The notes under the pieces were generated by a model. It did no database searches. It saw nothing but the letters and a program-made list of their open reading frames with translations, and was not told the origin of the DNA. The translations under genes were made by a program, and so were the position numbers. Of a stretch of DNA of 64,000 bases, positions 44,383-52,250 are shown in pieces. Each line of letters begins with the position of its first letter. Within the stretch, counting starts at the first letter, position 1. Source of the stretch: JANELJ01 sp024511395 (GTDB taxonomy: Bacteria; Pseudomonadota; Gammaproteobacteria; GRL18); assembly GCA_963681975.1 (NCBI GenBank), contig OY820613.1, forward strand, positions 1,054,001-1,118,000, read 5' to 3'.

Positions 44383-44943
44383 TTTAGGATCAGCTATTTA
44401 GTAGACTCAATGCATATCCCTGTCAGGGCTTTTGAAAATGGCCAGCAGTTTCTGGATTTTTATACTGAAAAACAGCCCGCTTGTGCCATTATTGATGTGC
44501 GAATGCCGGATATTAATGGCCTGGATCTGCACCAGCGTCTGGTCGAACAGGGAGTTATTCTGGCGGTTATTATTATGATCGGTCATGCTGATGTTTCCAT
44601 GGCTGTGCGGGCCATGAAAGCCGGAGTGTATGACTTTATTGAAAAACCCTATAACAATACCCTGATGCTGCAGCGTATTCAGAATGCTCTGAATTATGAT
44701 AATGATAAACGTGAAAAGCAGAAGCGTATTGATGCAGTGCGGCAGAATCTGGATAAACTGACACCCCGGGAAAGAGAAGTCCTGGAACGGGTACTGGAAT
44801 CCACGCCTAATAAAATTATTGCTAGTGAATTAAATATCAGTATTAAAACTGTAGAACTGCACCGAGCTAATATGATGACTAAAATGCAGACCCGCTCCGT
44901 TACCGAGCTGGCCCGACTGGCCTTAATTGCGGGTCTCGAATAG
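44383..44943 (+). pseudogene. FixJ/NarL-type response regulator lacking its N-terminus
   Basis: The frame runs from the IS630 boundary (FRISYLVDSMHIPVRAFENG) through a receiver domain with phospho-acceptor Asp in ACAIIDVRMPDINGL and the conserved Lys in YDFIEKPY, to a LuxR-type HTH (DKLTPREREVLERVLESTPN, ASELNISIKTVELHRANMM). The first 20-odd residues with the acidic Asp pair are missing and the receiver Thr is replaced by Ile (MIGH). The first ATG in frame is 44410, with no good ribosome site. It probably paired with a histidine kinase that is not in the window. Confidence 0.78.
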
Positions 44944-44970
44944 AATCAGAAAAAAATAAAAGTAATCGTC

Positions 44971-47580
44971 TTATAATTTACCCTTAAGTTGATAGAGAAT
45001 ATCTAATGCTTCTTTGGGTGTTAGATTATCCGGATCAATACTGTTCAGTTCAGTAATTAACTCACTATAGTCAGGCTCTCTTTCCAGTGTTAATTCAATC
45101 TGCTGATTTTCCCTGTTCCTGACAGAAGGGGTATCAGAACTCTCCATAGACTCAAGCATGGCCAGTTTCTTTTTAGCCAGGTTAATGACCTGTGCCGGAA
45201 CACCGGCCAGGGCGGCGACCTGGATACCATAGCTTTGTGATGCATAGCCTTCTTCTACCTTGTGCATAAACACAATTTTTTCGCCATGCTCAACTGCATC
45301 CAGGTGGACATTAACAATTTGTGTGAACTGTTCAGCCAGATGAGTCAGTTCAAAATAATGGGTGGCAAACAGGGTAAAGGCTGATATTTTTTCCGCCAGA
45401 TAGTGAGCTGAGGCATAGGCAAGCGACAGGCCGTCATAGGTACTGGTACCGCGACCGATTTCATCCATCAGTACCAGAGAATATTCTGTGGCATTGTGCA
45501 GTATATTGGCGGTTTCAGTCATTTCTACCATAAAGGTAGAACGGCCGCCGGCCAGATCATCTGAAGCGCCAATGCGGGTAAAAATCCGGTCTATATGACC
45601 AAAACTGGCAGAACGGGCCGGAACAAAACTACCGATATGGGCCATGACCGTCAGTAAGGCGACCTGTCTCATATAGGTGGACTTGCCCCCCATATTTGGC
45701 CCGGTAATTAATAACATCCGGCGTTGAGCATCCAGCCAGACATCATTGGCCACAAAAGGGCTGTCTTGGATCTGCTCAACTACAGGATGGCGTCCCTGTT
45801 CAATGTTCAGATGAGTGCCGTTATCCAGTTCCGGTTTACACCAGTCAAGACTGACCGCCCATTCTGCCAGGTTGCATAATACATCCAGTTCGCACAATGC
45901 CCTGGCACTGGACTGTAAGGGCAGTAATTGCGGTGAAAGTTTGTCAAACAGTTGTTCGTATAATGCTTTTTCCCGACTCAGGGCTTTTTCATTAGCACTG
46001 AACACCTTATCTTCAAAGGCTTTTAATTCGGGAGTAATAAAACGCTCATTATTTTTCAGGGTCTGGCGGCGCTGATAATCTTCCGGCAAGTGTTCAGAAT
46101 GGGTACGGCTGACCTCAATATAATAACCATGCACCTTATTATAATTGACTTTAAGAGTGGCTATACCGCTGCGTTCTCTTTCCCTTGCTTCAAGGTCTAC
46201 CAGATACTGGTTGGCGTTTTTCTGGATATTACGCAGCTCATCCAGTTGCTGATCATAACCTGGAGCAATGACTCCGCCGTCACGGATCAGAACAGGGGGA
46301 TTGTCTATTATGGCCTGTTCCAGTAATTGCTGCTGCCGGGGAAAAACAGCAATGGTCTGAGCCAGTTGCTGAATCAGCGAGTCTTTTATAGTAGTCAGCT
46401 CACTCTGTAATACCGGTAATACCGCCAGAGAATGTTTAAGCCGTTCAAAATCCCGTGGCCGGGCGGTTTTCAGGGCAACTCGGGTCAGTACCCGCTCGAT
46501 ATCACCTATCTGCTTTAATAAGGGTTGGATCAGTTCATAGCTGCTGTCTGACTGCAGATGCTCAATGGCCAGATAACGTTGTTTTAAAATAGTATGATCA
46601 CGCAGAGGACGATTCAGCCAGCGGCACAATAAGCGGCTGCCCATGGCAGTCGCGGTGTGATCCATGACTGCCAGCAGAGTATGTTCAGGATTGCCGCTCA
46701 GTGCCTGAGTGATTTCCAGGTTTCTGCGGCTGATGGTATCCAGCACCACGGCCGAGTCATGCTGTTCCGGCTTTAAGGTATTGATATGCGGCAAAGCCAT
46801 GCGCTGGGTGTTCTGCACATATTGCAGTAAACAGCCTGCGGCACACAGAGCACTATGATAATCATTACAGCCGAAACCGGACAGATCCTGTGTGCCAAAC
46901 TGCTCATTAAGCAACTGCCGGGAAGCCTGCTCATCAAACCACCAGGGCGGCTGTTCAGTAAAGGCAGTCTGTTTACCCAGCTGCTGTTTCAGTGCGGTTT
47001 TATATGGACTGTTTTCTTCCAGCAACAGTTCACTGGGTTTATGACGTTCCAGTTCTGACTGCAGGGCTTCCTGACTGTCCAGTTCGGACACGTTAAAACG
47101 ACCGCTGGTGAGATCCAGTATGGCCAGACCATAGGCCGGTGAGTGTTTATCATTAATGCTGATGGCAGCCAGCAGGTTATCTTTACGGTCTTCCAGTAAA
47201 CTGTCTTCGGTAATGGTGCCGGGGGTAATAATGCGTACCACCTTGCGTTCTACCGGACCTTTAGACGTGGCCGGATCACCAATTTGTTCACAGATGGCCA
47301 CAGACTGATTCTGCTTAACCAGCTTGCTTAAGTAATTGTCTACTGCATGGTAGGGCAGGCCGGCCATGGGAATGGGTTCCCCGGCGGAGCGACCGCGGGC
47401 AGTCAAGGATAGGTCAAGTAACTGAGAGGCTTTTTTTGCGTCATCAAAAAACAGTTCATAAAAGTCCCCCATGCGGTAAAACACCAGCATATCGGGGAAC
47501 TCAGCCTTAATCTTAAGGTATTGCGCCATCATTGGCGTATGTTGAGTGGAACTGCCCTTATCAGGCTTGTTTGTGGTCAT
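44971..47580 (-). CDS. mutS: DNA mismatch repair protein MutS
   Basis: 869 residues, close to E. coli MutS (853). Mismatch-binding motif in FYRMGDFYELFFDDA (the Phe-x-Glu is about residue 36-40), core and lever domains, and C-terminal ATPase with Walker A GPNMGGKSTYMRQV (about 628-641), Walker B LVLMDEIGRGTSTYDG and the final ATHYFELTHL region. Intact. It stands between IS remnants, and identical IS982 segments lie in direct orientation on its two sides (42887-43414 and 48546-49073). Confidence 0.97.
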   Translation of the reverse strand: MTTNKPDKGSSTQHTPMMAQYLKIKAEFPDMLVFYRMGDFYELFFDDAKKASQLLDLSLTARGRSAGEPIPMAGLPYHAVDNYLSKLVKQNQSVAICEQIGDPATSKGPVERKVVRIITPGTITEDSLLEDRKDNLLAAISINDKHSPAYGLAILDLTSGRFNVSELDSQEALQSELERHKPSELLLEENSPYKTALKQQLGKQTAFTEQPPWWFDEQASRQLLNEQFGTQDLSGFGCNDYHSALCAAGCLLQYVQNTQRMALPHINTLKPEQHDSAVVLDTISRRNLEITQALSGNPEHTLLAVMDHTATAMGSRLLCRWLNRPLRDHTILKQRYLAIEHLQSDSSYELIQPLLKQIGDIERVLTRVALKTARPRDFERLKHSLAVLPVLQSELTTIKDSLIQQLAQTIAVFPRQQQLLEQAIIDNPPVLIRDGGVIAPGYDQQLDELRNIQKNANQYLVDLEARERERSGIATLKVNYNKVHGYYIEVSRTHSEHLPEDYQRRQTLKNNERFITPELKAFEDKVFSANEKALSREKALYEQLFDKLSPQLLPLQSSARALCELDVLCNLAEWAVSLDWCKPELDNGTHLNIEQGRHPVVEQIQDSPFVANDVWLDAQRRMLLITGPNMGGKSTYMRQVALLTVMAHIGSFVPARSASFGHIDRIFTRIGASDDLAGGRSTFMVEMTETANILHNATEYSLVLMDEIGRGTSTYDGLSLAYASAHYLAEKISAFTLFATHYFELTHLAEQFTQIVNVHLDAVEHGEKIVFMHKVEEGYASQSYGIQVAALAGVPAQVINLAKKKLAMLESMESSDTPSVRNRENQQIELTLEREPDYSELITELNSIDPDNLTPKEALDILYQLKGKL

Positions 47581-47666
47581 AAGGCTCGAAATACTGAATA
47601 TAAGAATGGTTTATTATATTCAGTTTCGAGTCTTAAACCTAGAGTCTAACTAACAGCAATGCTTAC

Positions 47667-47771
47667 TTATTTATTTTTGCAGCCACCTTGGCAATAGTTC
47701 CAGATCAGTAACATGACAATAGAAACTGTAGTTAAAATGGCTATTAATGATAATGAGTCGATAATCATCAT
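47667..47771 (-). CDS. 34-residue single-helix membrane protein
   Basis: ATG at 47771 preceded by the perfect ribosome site AGGAGG with four bases between. Sequence MMIIDSLSLIAILTTVSIVM then LLIWNYCQGGCKNK: one membrane helix and a short C-terminal tail with two Cys three residues apart and Lys/Asn. No family recognised; small membrane subunits of oxidases or transporters have this shape. It lies upstream of mutS on the same strand, 86 bases away, but I see no reason to link the functions. Confidence 0.55.
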   Translation of the reverse strand: MMIIDSLSLIAILTTVSIVMLLIWNYCQGGCKNK

Positions 47772-47850
47772 ATTCCTCCTGTCGTTATATAAACGGAGCT
47801 ATGTTTAAAATACGTTTAAAATCTTTAAATTTGATTATATTTTAGGATGA

Positions 47851-47880
47851 CAACCTAGGGTTAACCCTGATCTAGGTTAG
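47851..47880. promoter_or_regulatory. Nested palindrome upstream of the 34-residue gene
   Basis: AACCTAG (47852-47858) and CTAGGTT (47872-47878) enclose the perfect palindrome GGGTTAACCC (47858-47867), which shares its first G with the left arm. It lies about 80 bases before the small gene's start and on the other side faces the IS982 element. The dyad could be an operator for a dimeric regulator. The remainder of the 470-base gap between mutS and IS982 is AT-rich and shows nothing else. Confidence 0.4.
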
Positions 47881-48052
47881 GCGTATTACTAAATACTTAT
47901 TTTATGGGGGTAATTTTGTAGGGCAGAGATGACTTTAGCCATATTTTTTAAATATAGGCTTGTAATCTGGTATTTAAATGGGGCAATGATAGCCCGGAAG
48001 AGTGTTGAAAATAAAAAACCGCTGTAGGAGCTTTTTGTCGCTCGTAGTAATA

Positions 48053-49073
48053 AACCTGAATTCTGGATAAGAACTAAAAAATATTGAACTAAATGCCTGT
48101 TTCTCGATCAGATCATTTAATGACCAAATCAAATGAATTTGAACAAGGAACAGGCAAGTGACTACTATAGATGAATTGTATTGTAATATTGATGATTTCA
48201 ACCAGTTCTTTTATCCTGAATGGGAAAAAACACTGCTGGAATCCGGTGATAAAAAGAGAAGACGACAAGGTGTAATGAGCCCCGGTGAACTGATGACTAT
48301 CCTGATTAACTTTCATCAGTCACATTACAAAGATTTTAAGAGTTATTATTTATGCCATGTGCATCAACATCTTAGGAAAGAGTTTCCAGATTTATTGAGC
48401 TATAGCCGTTTCCTGTGAGTGATGTCATCGGTACTGGTGCCATTATGCGCTTACTTTACTCATTGCAAAGGAAAGCCAACCGGAATTGCCTTTGTTGATG
48501 CGAGCAGCATTAAAGTATGCCACAACATTCGCATACCCAGGCATAAAGTCTTTGATGGTGTTGCTCAGCGAGGCAAATCGACCATGGGGTGGTTCTATGG
48601 GTTTAAAGTTCACCTGATCATTAATCATAAAGGTGAAATACTGGCCACTAAATTGACGGCGGGTAATGTAGATGACAGAAAACCGGTTCCTGAAATGGCC
48701 AAAGACTTATATGGAAAGCTTTATGGTGACAAAGGCTATGTCTCCAGTCTTTTAAGTGATGAACTGTTTGAACAGGATGTCGGGCTTATTACCCATGTCA
48801 GACGAAACATGAAACCACGTGCCATTGCATTGTGGGATAAGATTATGCTGAAAAAACGTTTTATAATTGAAACGGTTAATGATCAGCTAAAAAATATTAC
48901 ACAGATTGAACATTCACGTCATAGAAGCGTAAGTGGTTTTATGTTGAACCTTATTGGTTCTCTGATTGCCTATTGTCATAAAAAAGACAAGCCGACAATC
49001 AGAATAGATGAGAGTGATATGAAAACTCTCTGTATTTAGGTAAATGACTGGGTTCTTATCCAGATCTCAGGTT
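48053..49073 (+). mobile_element. IS982-family element, full length (about 1021 bp)
   Basis: Terminal repeats AACCTGAATTCTGGATAAGA (48053) and AACCTGAGATCTGGATAAGA (read inward from 49073) match at 18 of 20 positions. The size is normal for IS982. No clear target duplication was found. A further, exact 22-bp copy of the left repeat survives alone at 51944-51965. Confidence 0.9.
48158..49039 (+). pseudogene. IS982 transposase with an in-frame stop
   Basis: The frame starts MTTIDELYCNIDDFNQFFYP and runs to DESDMKTLCI, 293 codons, the full length of the family. TGA at 48416-48418 follows LSYSRFL; the same frame goes on with VMSSVLVPLCAYFTHCKGKP. DDE residues are in FVDASSIKVCHN, YGDKGYVSS and the KRFIIETVNDQLK region. 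Without read-through the enzyme is lost; a simple C-to-T change in CGA would explain the stop. Confidence 0.88.
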
Positions 49074-49126
49074 AATTAGTACAGCGGTTTCTAAAACCCT
49101 ATGAATTAAGTGGGTTAAATATATTA

Positions 49127-49225
49127 TTAAATTGTGATATTAAAAATCAAACCAATAGCCAGTAGTGCAATTAAAGCAGCACCCGCTATAGCAATAGATT
49201 TAATAATGTTTAATGTCGTTGTCAT
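49127..49225 (-). CDS. 32-residue hydrophobic small protein
   Basis: Start at 49225 with GGAAAGGA nine bases upstream; a second ATG at 49234 sits too near that site. Sequence MTTTLNIIKSIAIAGAALIA then LLAIGLIFNITI: one membrane helix with a short polar head. Similar in shape to small stress-related membrane proteins such as YnhF of E. coli, without provable homology. It lies between IS982 and the tRNA-Asn terminator on the same strand as the tRNA. Confidence 0.5.
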   Translation of the reverse strand: MTTTLNIIKSIAIAGAALIALLAIGLIFNITI

Positions 49226-49300
49226 GCTTTGCATCCTTTCCGCTTAAAGATGATATCAATATTTATAAAATAGTAGTGTTTTAAGTTTTATTTAAAATAA

Positions 49301-49343
49301 CCAATAAAAAACCCCTGCAATCAAATGGATATACAAGGGTTTT
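49301..49343 (-). terminator. Rho-independent terminator of tRNA-Asn
   Basis: On the minus strand AAAACCCTTG pairs with CAGGGGTTTT (10 bp, one G-T pair, 16-base loop) and is followed by TTATTGG within a T-rich tail. It begins seven bases beyond the tRNA 3' end. Confidence 0.75.
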
Positions 49344-49349
49344 GGTGTT

Positions 49350-49424
49350 TGGCTCCCCAAGCATGATTCGAACATGCGACCAAGTGATTAACAGTCACCT
49401 ACTCTACCGCTGAGCTATTGGGGA
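49350..49424 (-). tRNA. tRNA-Asn (GTT)
   Basis: 75 bases including an encoded CCA. Acceptor TCCCCAA pairs with TTGGGGA, D arm AGCTCAGCGGTAGAGT, anticodon loop CTGTTAA with anticodon GTT, T arm GCATGTTCGAATCATGC. All arms pair well. No integrase gene is next to it; an IS3 end lies about 145 bases upstream. Confidence 0.97.
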
Positions 49425-49799
49425 ATAGTTATTGTCTTTGAGGCATCGCTCTTGGACAACGATGCATATTCTATTGATTTTAAATTTAATGTCAAGCAAC
49501 ATTTTGTAAAATTTGAGTTTTTTAAATTTTACATTTAATCCATATTACTTTAACCACATTTCAATGTACTGGTCAAGTCCAACCGGACACTTTTTTTAAG
49601 CCATTTTCTGTAGTTCTTCGTAATCTTTAGGTGATAAATAATCATTGGCAGAATGCAGTCTTTCCCTGTTATAAAAGACTTCAATATATTCAAATATCAC
49701 CTGTTTAGCTTCATCCCTGGTTCTGAATTTCTGATGATGCACCAACTCTGTTTTCAGTGTATGGAAAAAGCTTTCTGATACAGCATTGACGCTCCTATG

Positions 49800-50858
49800 T
49801 CAAGTAAGCAAGGCAGCGTCCTTCAAATCAGCCAGAATAATTGGATATAACTCTCTAATAATATAACGCTTCAAACATCGATGGATCTCTTTTAATGATT
49901 TAGCCTCTAATGTTCTTCGAGCGACATATTCCCGGGTACGTGGATCACTTCGCATACGAACCATGGCAATCGTCCATAATGCATTATTAGCATCCCGATT
50001 ACCTCCACGGTTAAGTTGGTGACGAACGGTTTTACCCGAGGAAGCCTCTAAAGGATTAACACCACATAATGAAGCTAAGGCTGCTTCATTACGTAGACGT
50101 TCTGGGTTATCACCAGCAACGGCCAGTAATGTTGCCGCTGTTTGAGGGCCAACGCCAAATTGTTCCGGCATTCGTTTGGCACCGCGTTTTGTTAATTGCT
50201 CCAGGGTTTTATCCAGTTCTTTCAGCTCTTCTGTAAGGGAGAGCCAGCGTTTCGCTAATAAACGGAGAGTGGTAGCCAATGTAACTAACCAACTTGATTC
50301 TCCAGGTGTTCGCAGGTAAGCGCAGCTATTAACACATTCTGCAGGCTTTGACTTCCATAATTTTGAACGTATATTATCAGGGGCAGAAATAAGCAAAGCC
50401 CGGATCTGATTAATGGCCTGTGTCCGTGCCCTAACGGCGCTACGCCTGGCAACAGAGACAATCCGCATAGCTTCAGCAGCACCAGAGTGTAATTTAGGTA
50501 TTGCACATACGTTACCCGATAAAACAGTGCGTGCAGCACTTTCTGCATCTGTTGGATCGGACTTACCACGAAAGCGACGCATTGAACGGTCAGGTCGATT
50601 AATTTCAAAGACCTGAACTTTTTGTTTAGAAATAAATCGTGCCAAACCCGCACCATAAGTTCCTGTACCTTCAATGCCTGCTCGTCGCAGCTTACCAAAA
50701 GATTGTGCCCATTTAAATAACTGCTGATAATCCGTAGTATTCGTCTCTATCGATAAATTTCCCAGATATTTTCCAAATCCATCAATAAGCACTGCAATAT
50801 GTTTATCCAAATGGGTATCAACACCAGGGATAACTTCATTTTGAAGTTTTTTGTTCAT
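49800..50858 (-). CDS. IS110-family DEDD recombinase
   Basis: 352 residues from MNKKLQNEVI (ATG at 50858), preceded by GGGAGGTG with good spacing; the frame is open eight codons further. N-terminal RuvC-like DEDD domain: GVDTHLDKHIAVLID (first Asp), RAGIEGTGTYGAGLARF (Glu), SDPTDAESAA (Asp pair). C-terminal Tnp20 domain: QFGVGPQTAATLLAVAGDN, LASLCGVNPLEASSGKTVRH with the conserved Ser, LNRGGNRDANNALW. These enzymes recombine DNA under the guidance of an RNA encoded in the element. Intact. Confidence 0.95.
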   Translation of the reverse strand: MNKKLQNEVIPGVDTHLDKHIAVLIDGFGKYLGNLSIETNTTDYQQLFKWAQSFGKLRRAGIEGTGTYGAGLARFISKQKVQVFEINRPDRSMRRFRGKSDPTDAESAARTVLSGNVCAIPKLHSGAAEAMRIVSVARRSAVRARTQAINQIRALLISAPDNIRSKLWKSKPAECVNSCAYLRTPGESSWLVTLATTLRLLAKRWLSLTEELKELDKTLEQLTKRGAKRMPEQFGVGPQTAATLLAVAGDNPERLRNEAALASLCGVNPLEASSGKTVRHQLNRGGNRDANNALWTIAMVRMRSDPRTREYVARRTLEAKSLKEIHRCLKRYIIRELYPIILADLKDAALLT

Positions 50859-50882
50859 GGCCAACACCTCCCAGAAAAGCAT

Positions 50883-51079
50883 AAGTCAGGTATCACCAAT
50901 CCGAATTACAGGACAGGACACTCAAGATGCAAAACAAAGCTCCTATTAGGTCACAAGTAATCGGCCCAGTGACGCCTGGGGAACGTCAACTCCAATCGAC
51001 AGGTCAATACAAAGGCAACAAGGCCAATCCCAGCATGGGTCAGATTGGGATGACGTTCATGGGTATTATAAACTGAGTG
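50883..51079 (-). ncRNA. Candidate IS110 bridge RNA in the left end
   Basis: Non-coding left end of the IS110 element, read on the minus strand. In 5'-3' order it holds TGCTGGGA (51035-51028), which equals the left target TGCCGGGA except for one G-U-tolerated base; GTATTG (51010-51005), able to pair with the right target CAATGC with one G-U pair; ATAGGAGC (50946-50939), identical to the element's right end ATAGGAGC (49791-49798); and TGAGTG (50924-50919), complementary to its left end CACTCA. This is the order of target loop then donor loop known from IS621. The guide assignment was done by eye; RNA ends are unknown. Confidence 0.65.
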
Positions 51080-51731
51080 TCCCGGCAATTACCCTTGTGA
51101 CTCATGGACTGAATAATGCCATGGTCACCTAATAATTTACGATGACTATCCGAAGCATACTGGCTGCCTCTGTCGGTATGCCAGACAAGCCCTTTAGATG
51201 GTTTTCGTTTCCATATGGCCATGAACAAAGCATCATTAACCAACTGGGTTTTCATTGTTTTATCCATTGACCAGCCAATAACCATTCTGGAAAACAGGTC
51301 GATAACAACAGCCAGATATAACCAGCCCTCATCGGTCGCAATATAGGTGATATCACCTACAAAGTAGCGGTCAGGCTCTGTAACATTAAACTGATGGTCT
51401 AACAGGTTATCTGCAATCGGCTTATTATGGGAAGAATCTGTCGTTGCCCTGAATTTCTTTCTGGTTTTACAGTAAAGTCCTGCCTTTTTCATAAGGCGGA
51501 TAATTCGCCGACGACTCACCTGAAACCCCTGTTCTGACAGCTTTCGTTTAAGGCGACGGCTGCCATAAGTTACACGACTTTGCTTAAACAAGCTCTTCAG
51601 CCTTTCTGTCAGTGTCTTATTTTCTTCTTCACGGGCAGTTTTAGGGGCTGCCTGCCAGTCATAATAGGAACTGCGTGATACTGACATAAACCGGCATAAT
51701 TCTGCTACAGGATAATCTACAGAGTGTTGCT

Positions 51732-51943
51732 TTATCCAGGCATATTTAACTCGATTTCTCTGGCGAAATATGCCGTCGCTTTTTTTAACAGGTCACGCTC
51801 CCGGGTTACCCTGGCCAGTTCTTTTTTCAGACGCTTTACTTCATCGTAAATATGTTCATCCGTTCGTGTTTTGCTCTGTTTTTCTTTGCCTGGACGAGTA
51901 TATTTGCTTATCCAGGTATGTAAGGTATTAACGTTTACATCCA
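51732..51943 (-). pseudogene. IS3 OrfA, C-terminal part
   Basis: Frame reads LDVNVNTLHTWISKYTRPGK through a Lys/Arg-rich coiled coil (HIYDEVKRLKKELARVTRER) to DLLKKATAYFAREIELNMPG and TAA. A run of seven A (minus strand; 51780-51786) in CTGTTAAAAAAAGC is a typical -1 slippery site that would join it to OrfB. The N-terminal part is cut off by the IS982 end. Confidence 0.8.
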
Positions 51944-51965
51944 GTTCTTATCCAGAATTCAGGTT
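51944..51965 (-). repeat. Solitary IS982 terminal repeat
   Basis: Exact reverse complement of the 22-bp left end of IS982 (48053-48074). No IS982 coding sequence is attached, so it is the scar of a deletion between IS982 and IS3, or of an earlier element. Confidence 0.85.
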
Positions 51966-52148
51966 AACTTCATAAATGATCAGATATACACTGGAAACCA
52001 CCAGGGTAATCATGGCGACATCAAAATAGGGACGTATCCGGGAACGCGGATTATCAATCAGATCATAAAAGAATCCTTTAATACGTTTATAATGTTTGGA
52101 ATCATCAAGCTTATAACAAAATTGAATAATGCTGGAACTGATTGACAT
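51966..52148 (-). pseudogene. N-terminal stump of a potassium-channel-like protein
   Basis: 61 codons from ATG at 52148: MSISSSIIQFCYKLDDSKHY, then FFYDLIDNPRSRIRPYFDVA and one membrane helix, MITLVVSSVYLIIYEV. The pattern L-x-D-N-P-R-S-R-x-R-P-x-F-D before a helix is typical of the first transmembrane segment of bacterial voltage-gated-type K+ channels. The frame is then lost in the IS982 repeat. The pore and later helices are absent, so it is inactive. Confidence 0.6.
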
Positions 52149-52250
52149 GGTTTAAATATATCATGTACCGGCTATTCTCACCAGAGAGAAATAAAAAAGG
52201 CCAGTGTCCTGAAACATTGGCCCTGTGAATAAAGCTAAATATAAAAACGG

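Larger units (their letters stand above)
49789..51079 (-). mobile_element. IS110-family element inserted in IS3 orfB
   Basis: Bounded by TG dinucleotides (49787-49788 and 51078-51079); deleting one TG plus the element restores the IS3 orfB frame, so the ends are fixed to the base. No longer target duplication exists, as expected for IS110. Only about a dozen bases follow the transposase stop, whereas about 220 non-coding bases precede its start, the IS110-group arrangement in which the left end encodes the bridge RNA. Confidence 0.9.
49596..51750 (-). pseudogene. IS3 OrfB (integrase-type transposase), split by IS110
   Basis: Removing bases 49789-51079 restores an open frame reading SMSHKGNCRD|NAVSESFFHTL across the junction and ending LSPKDYEELQKMA. 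The first part has the HTH_21-like region (RVTYGSRRLKRKLSEQGFQV) and rve core with Asp in FVGDITYIATDEGWLYLAVV and Asp in VWHTDRGSQYAS; the Glu is in the NAVSESFFHTLKTELV part. The upstream segment WIKQHSVDYPVAELCRF is in frame with it. As it stands, the first fragment ends TQFIIPMNVIPI inside IS110. Confidence 0.88.
49570..51943 (-). mobile_element. IS3-family element, interrupted by IS110, 5' end lost
   Basis: Contains orfA (51732-51943, N-terminus missing) and orfB in the -1 frame, ending at TAA 49596-49598. The outer end is near 49570 (TGGTCAAGTCC). orfB is split by the IS110 element at 49789-51079. The other end of the element is replaced by an IS982 terminal repeat at 51944. Confidence 0.85.

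Noticed and set aside
48416..48418. TGA in the IS982 transposase as selenocysteine or programmed read-through
   Set aside because: No SECIS-like hairpin seen, IS982 enzymes do not use selenocysteine, and one C-to-T change explains the stop.
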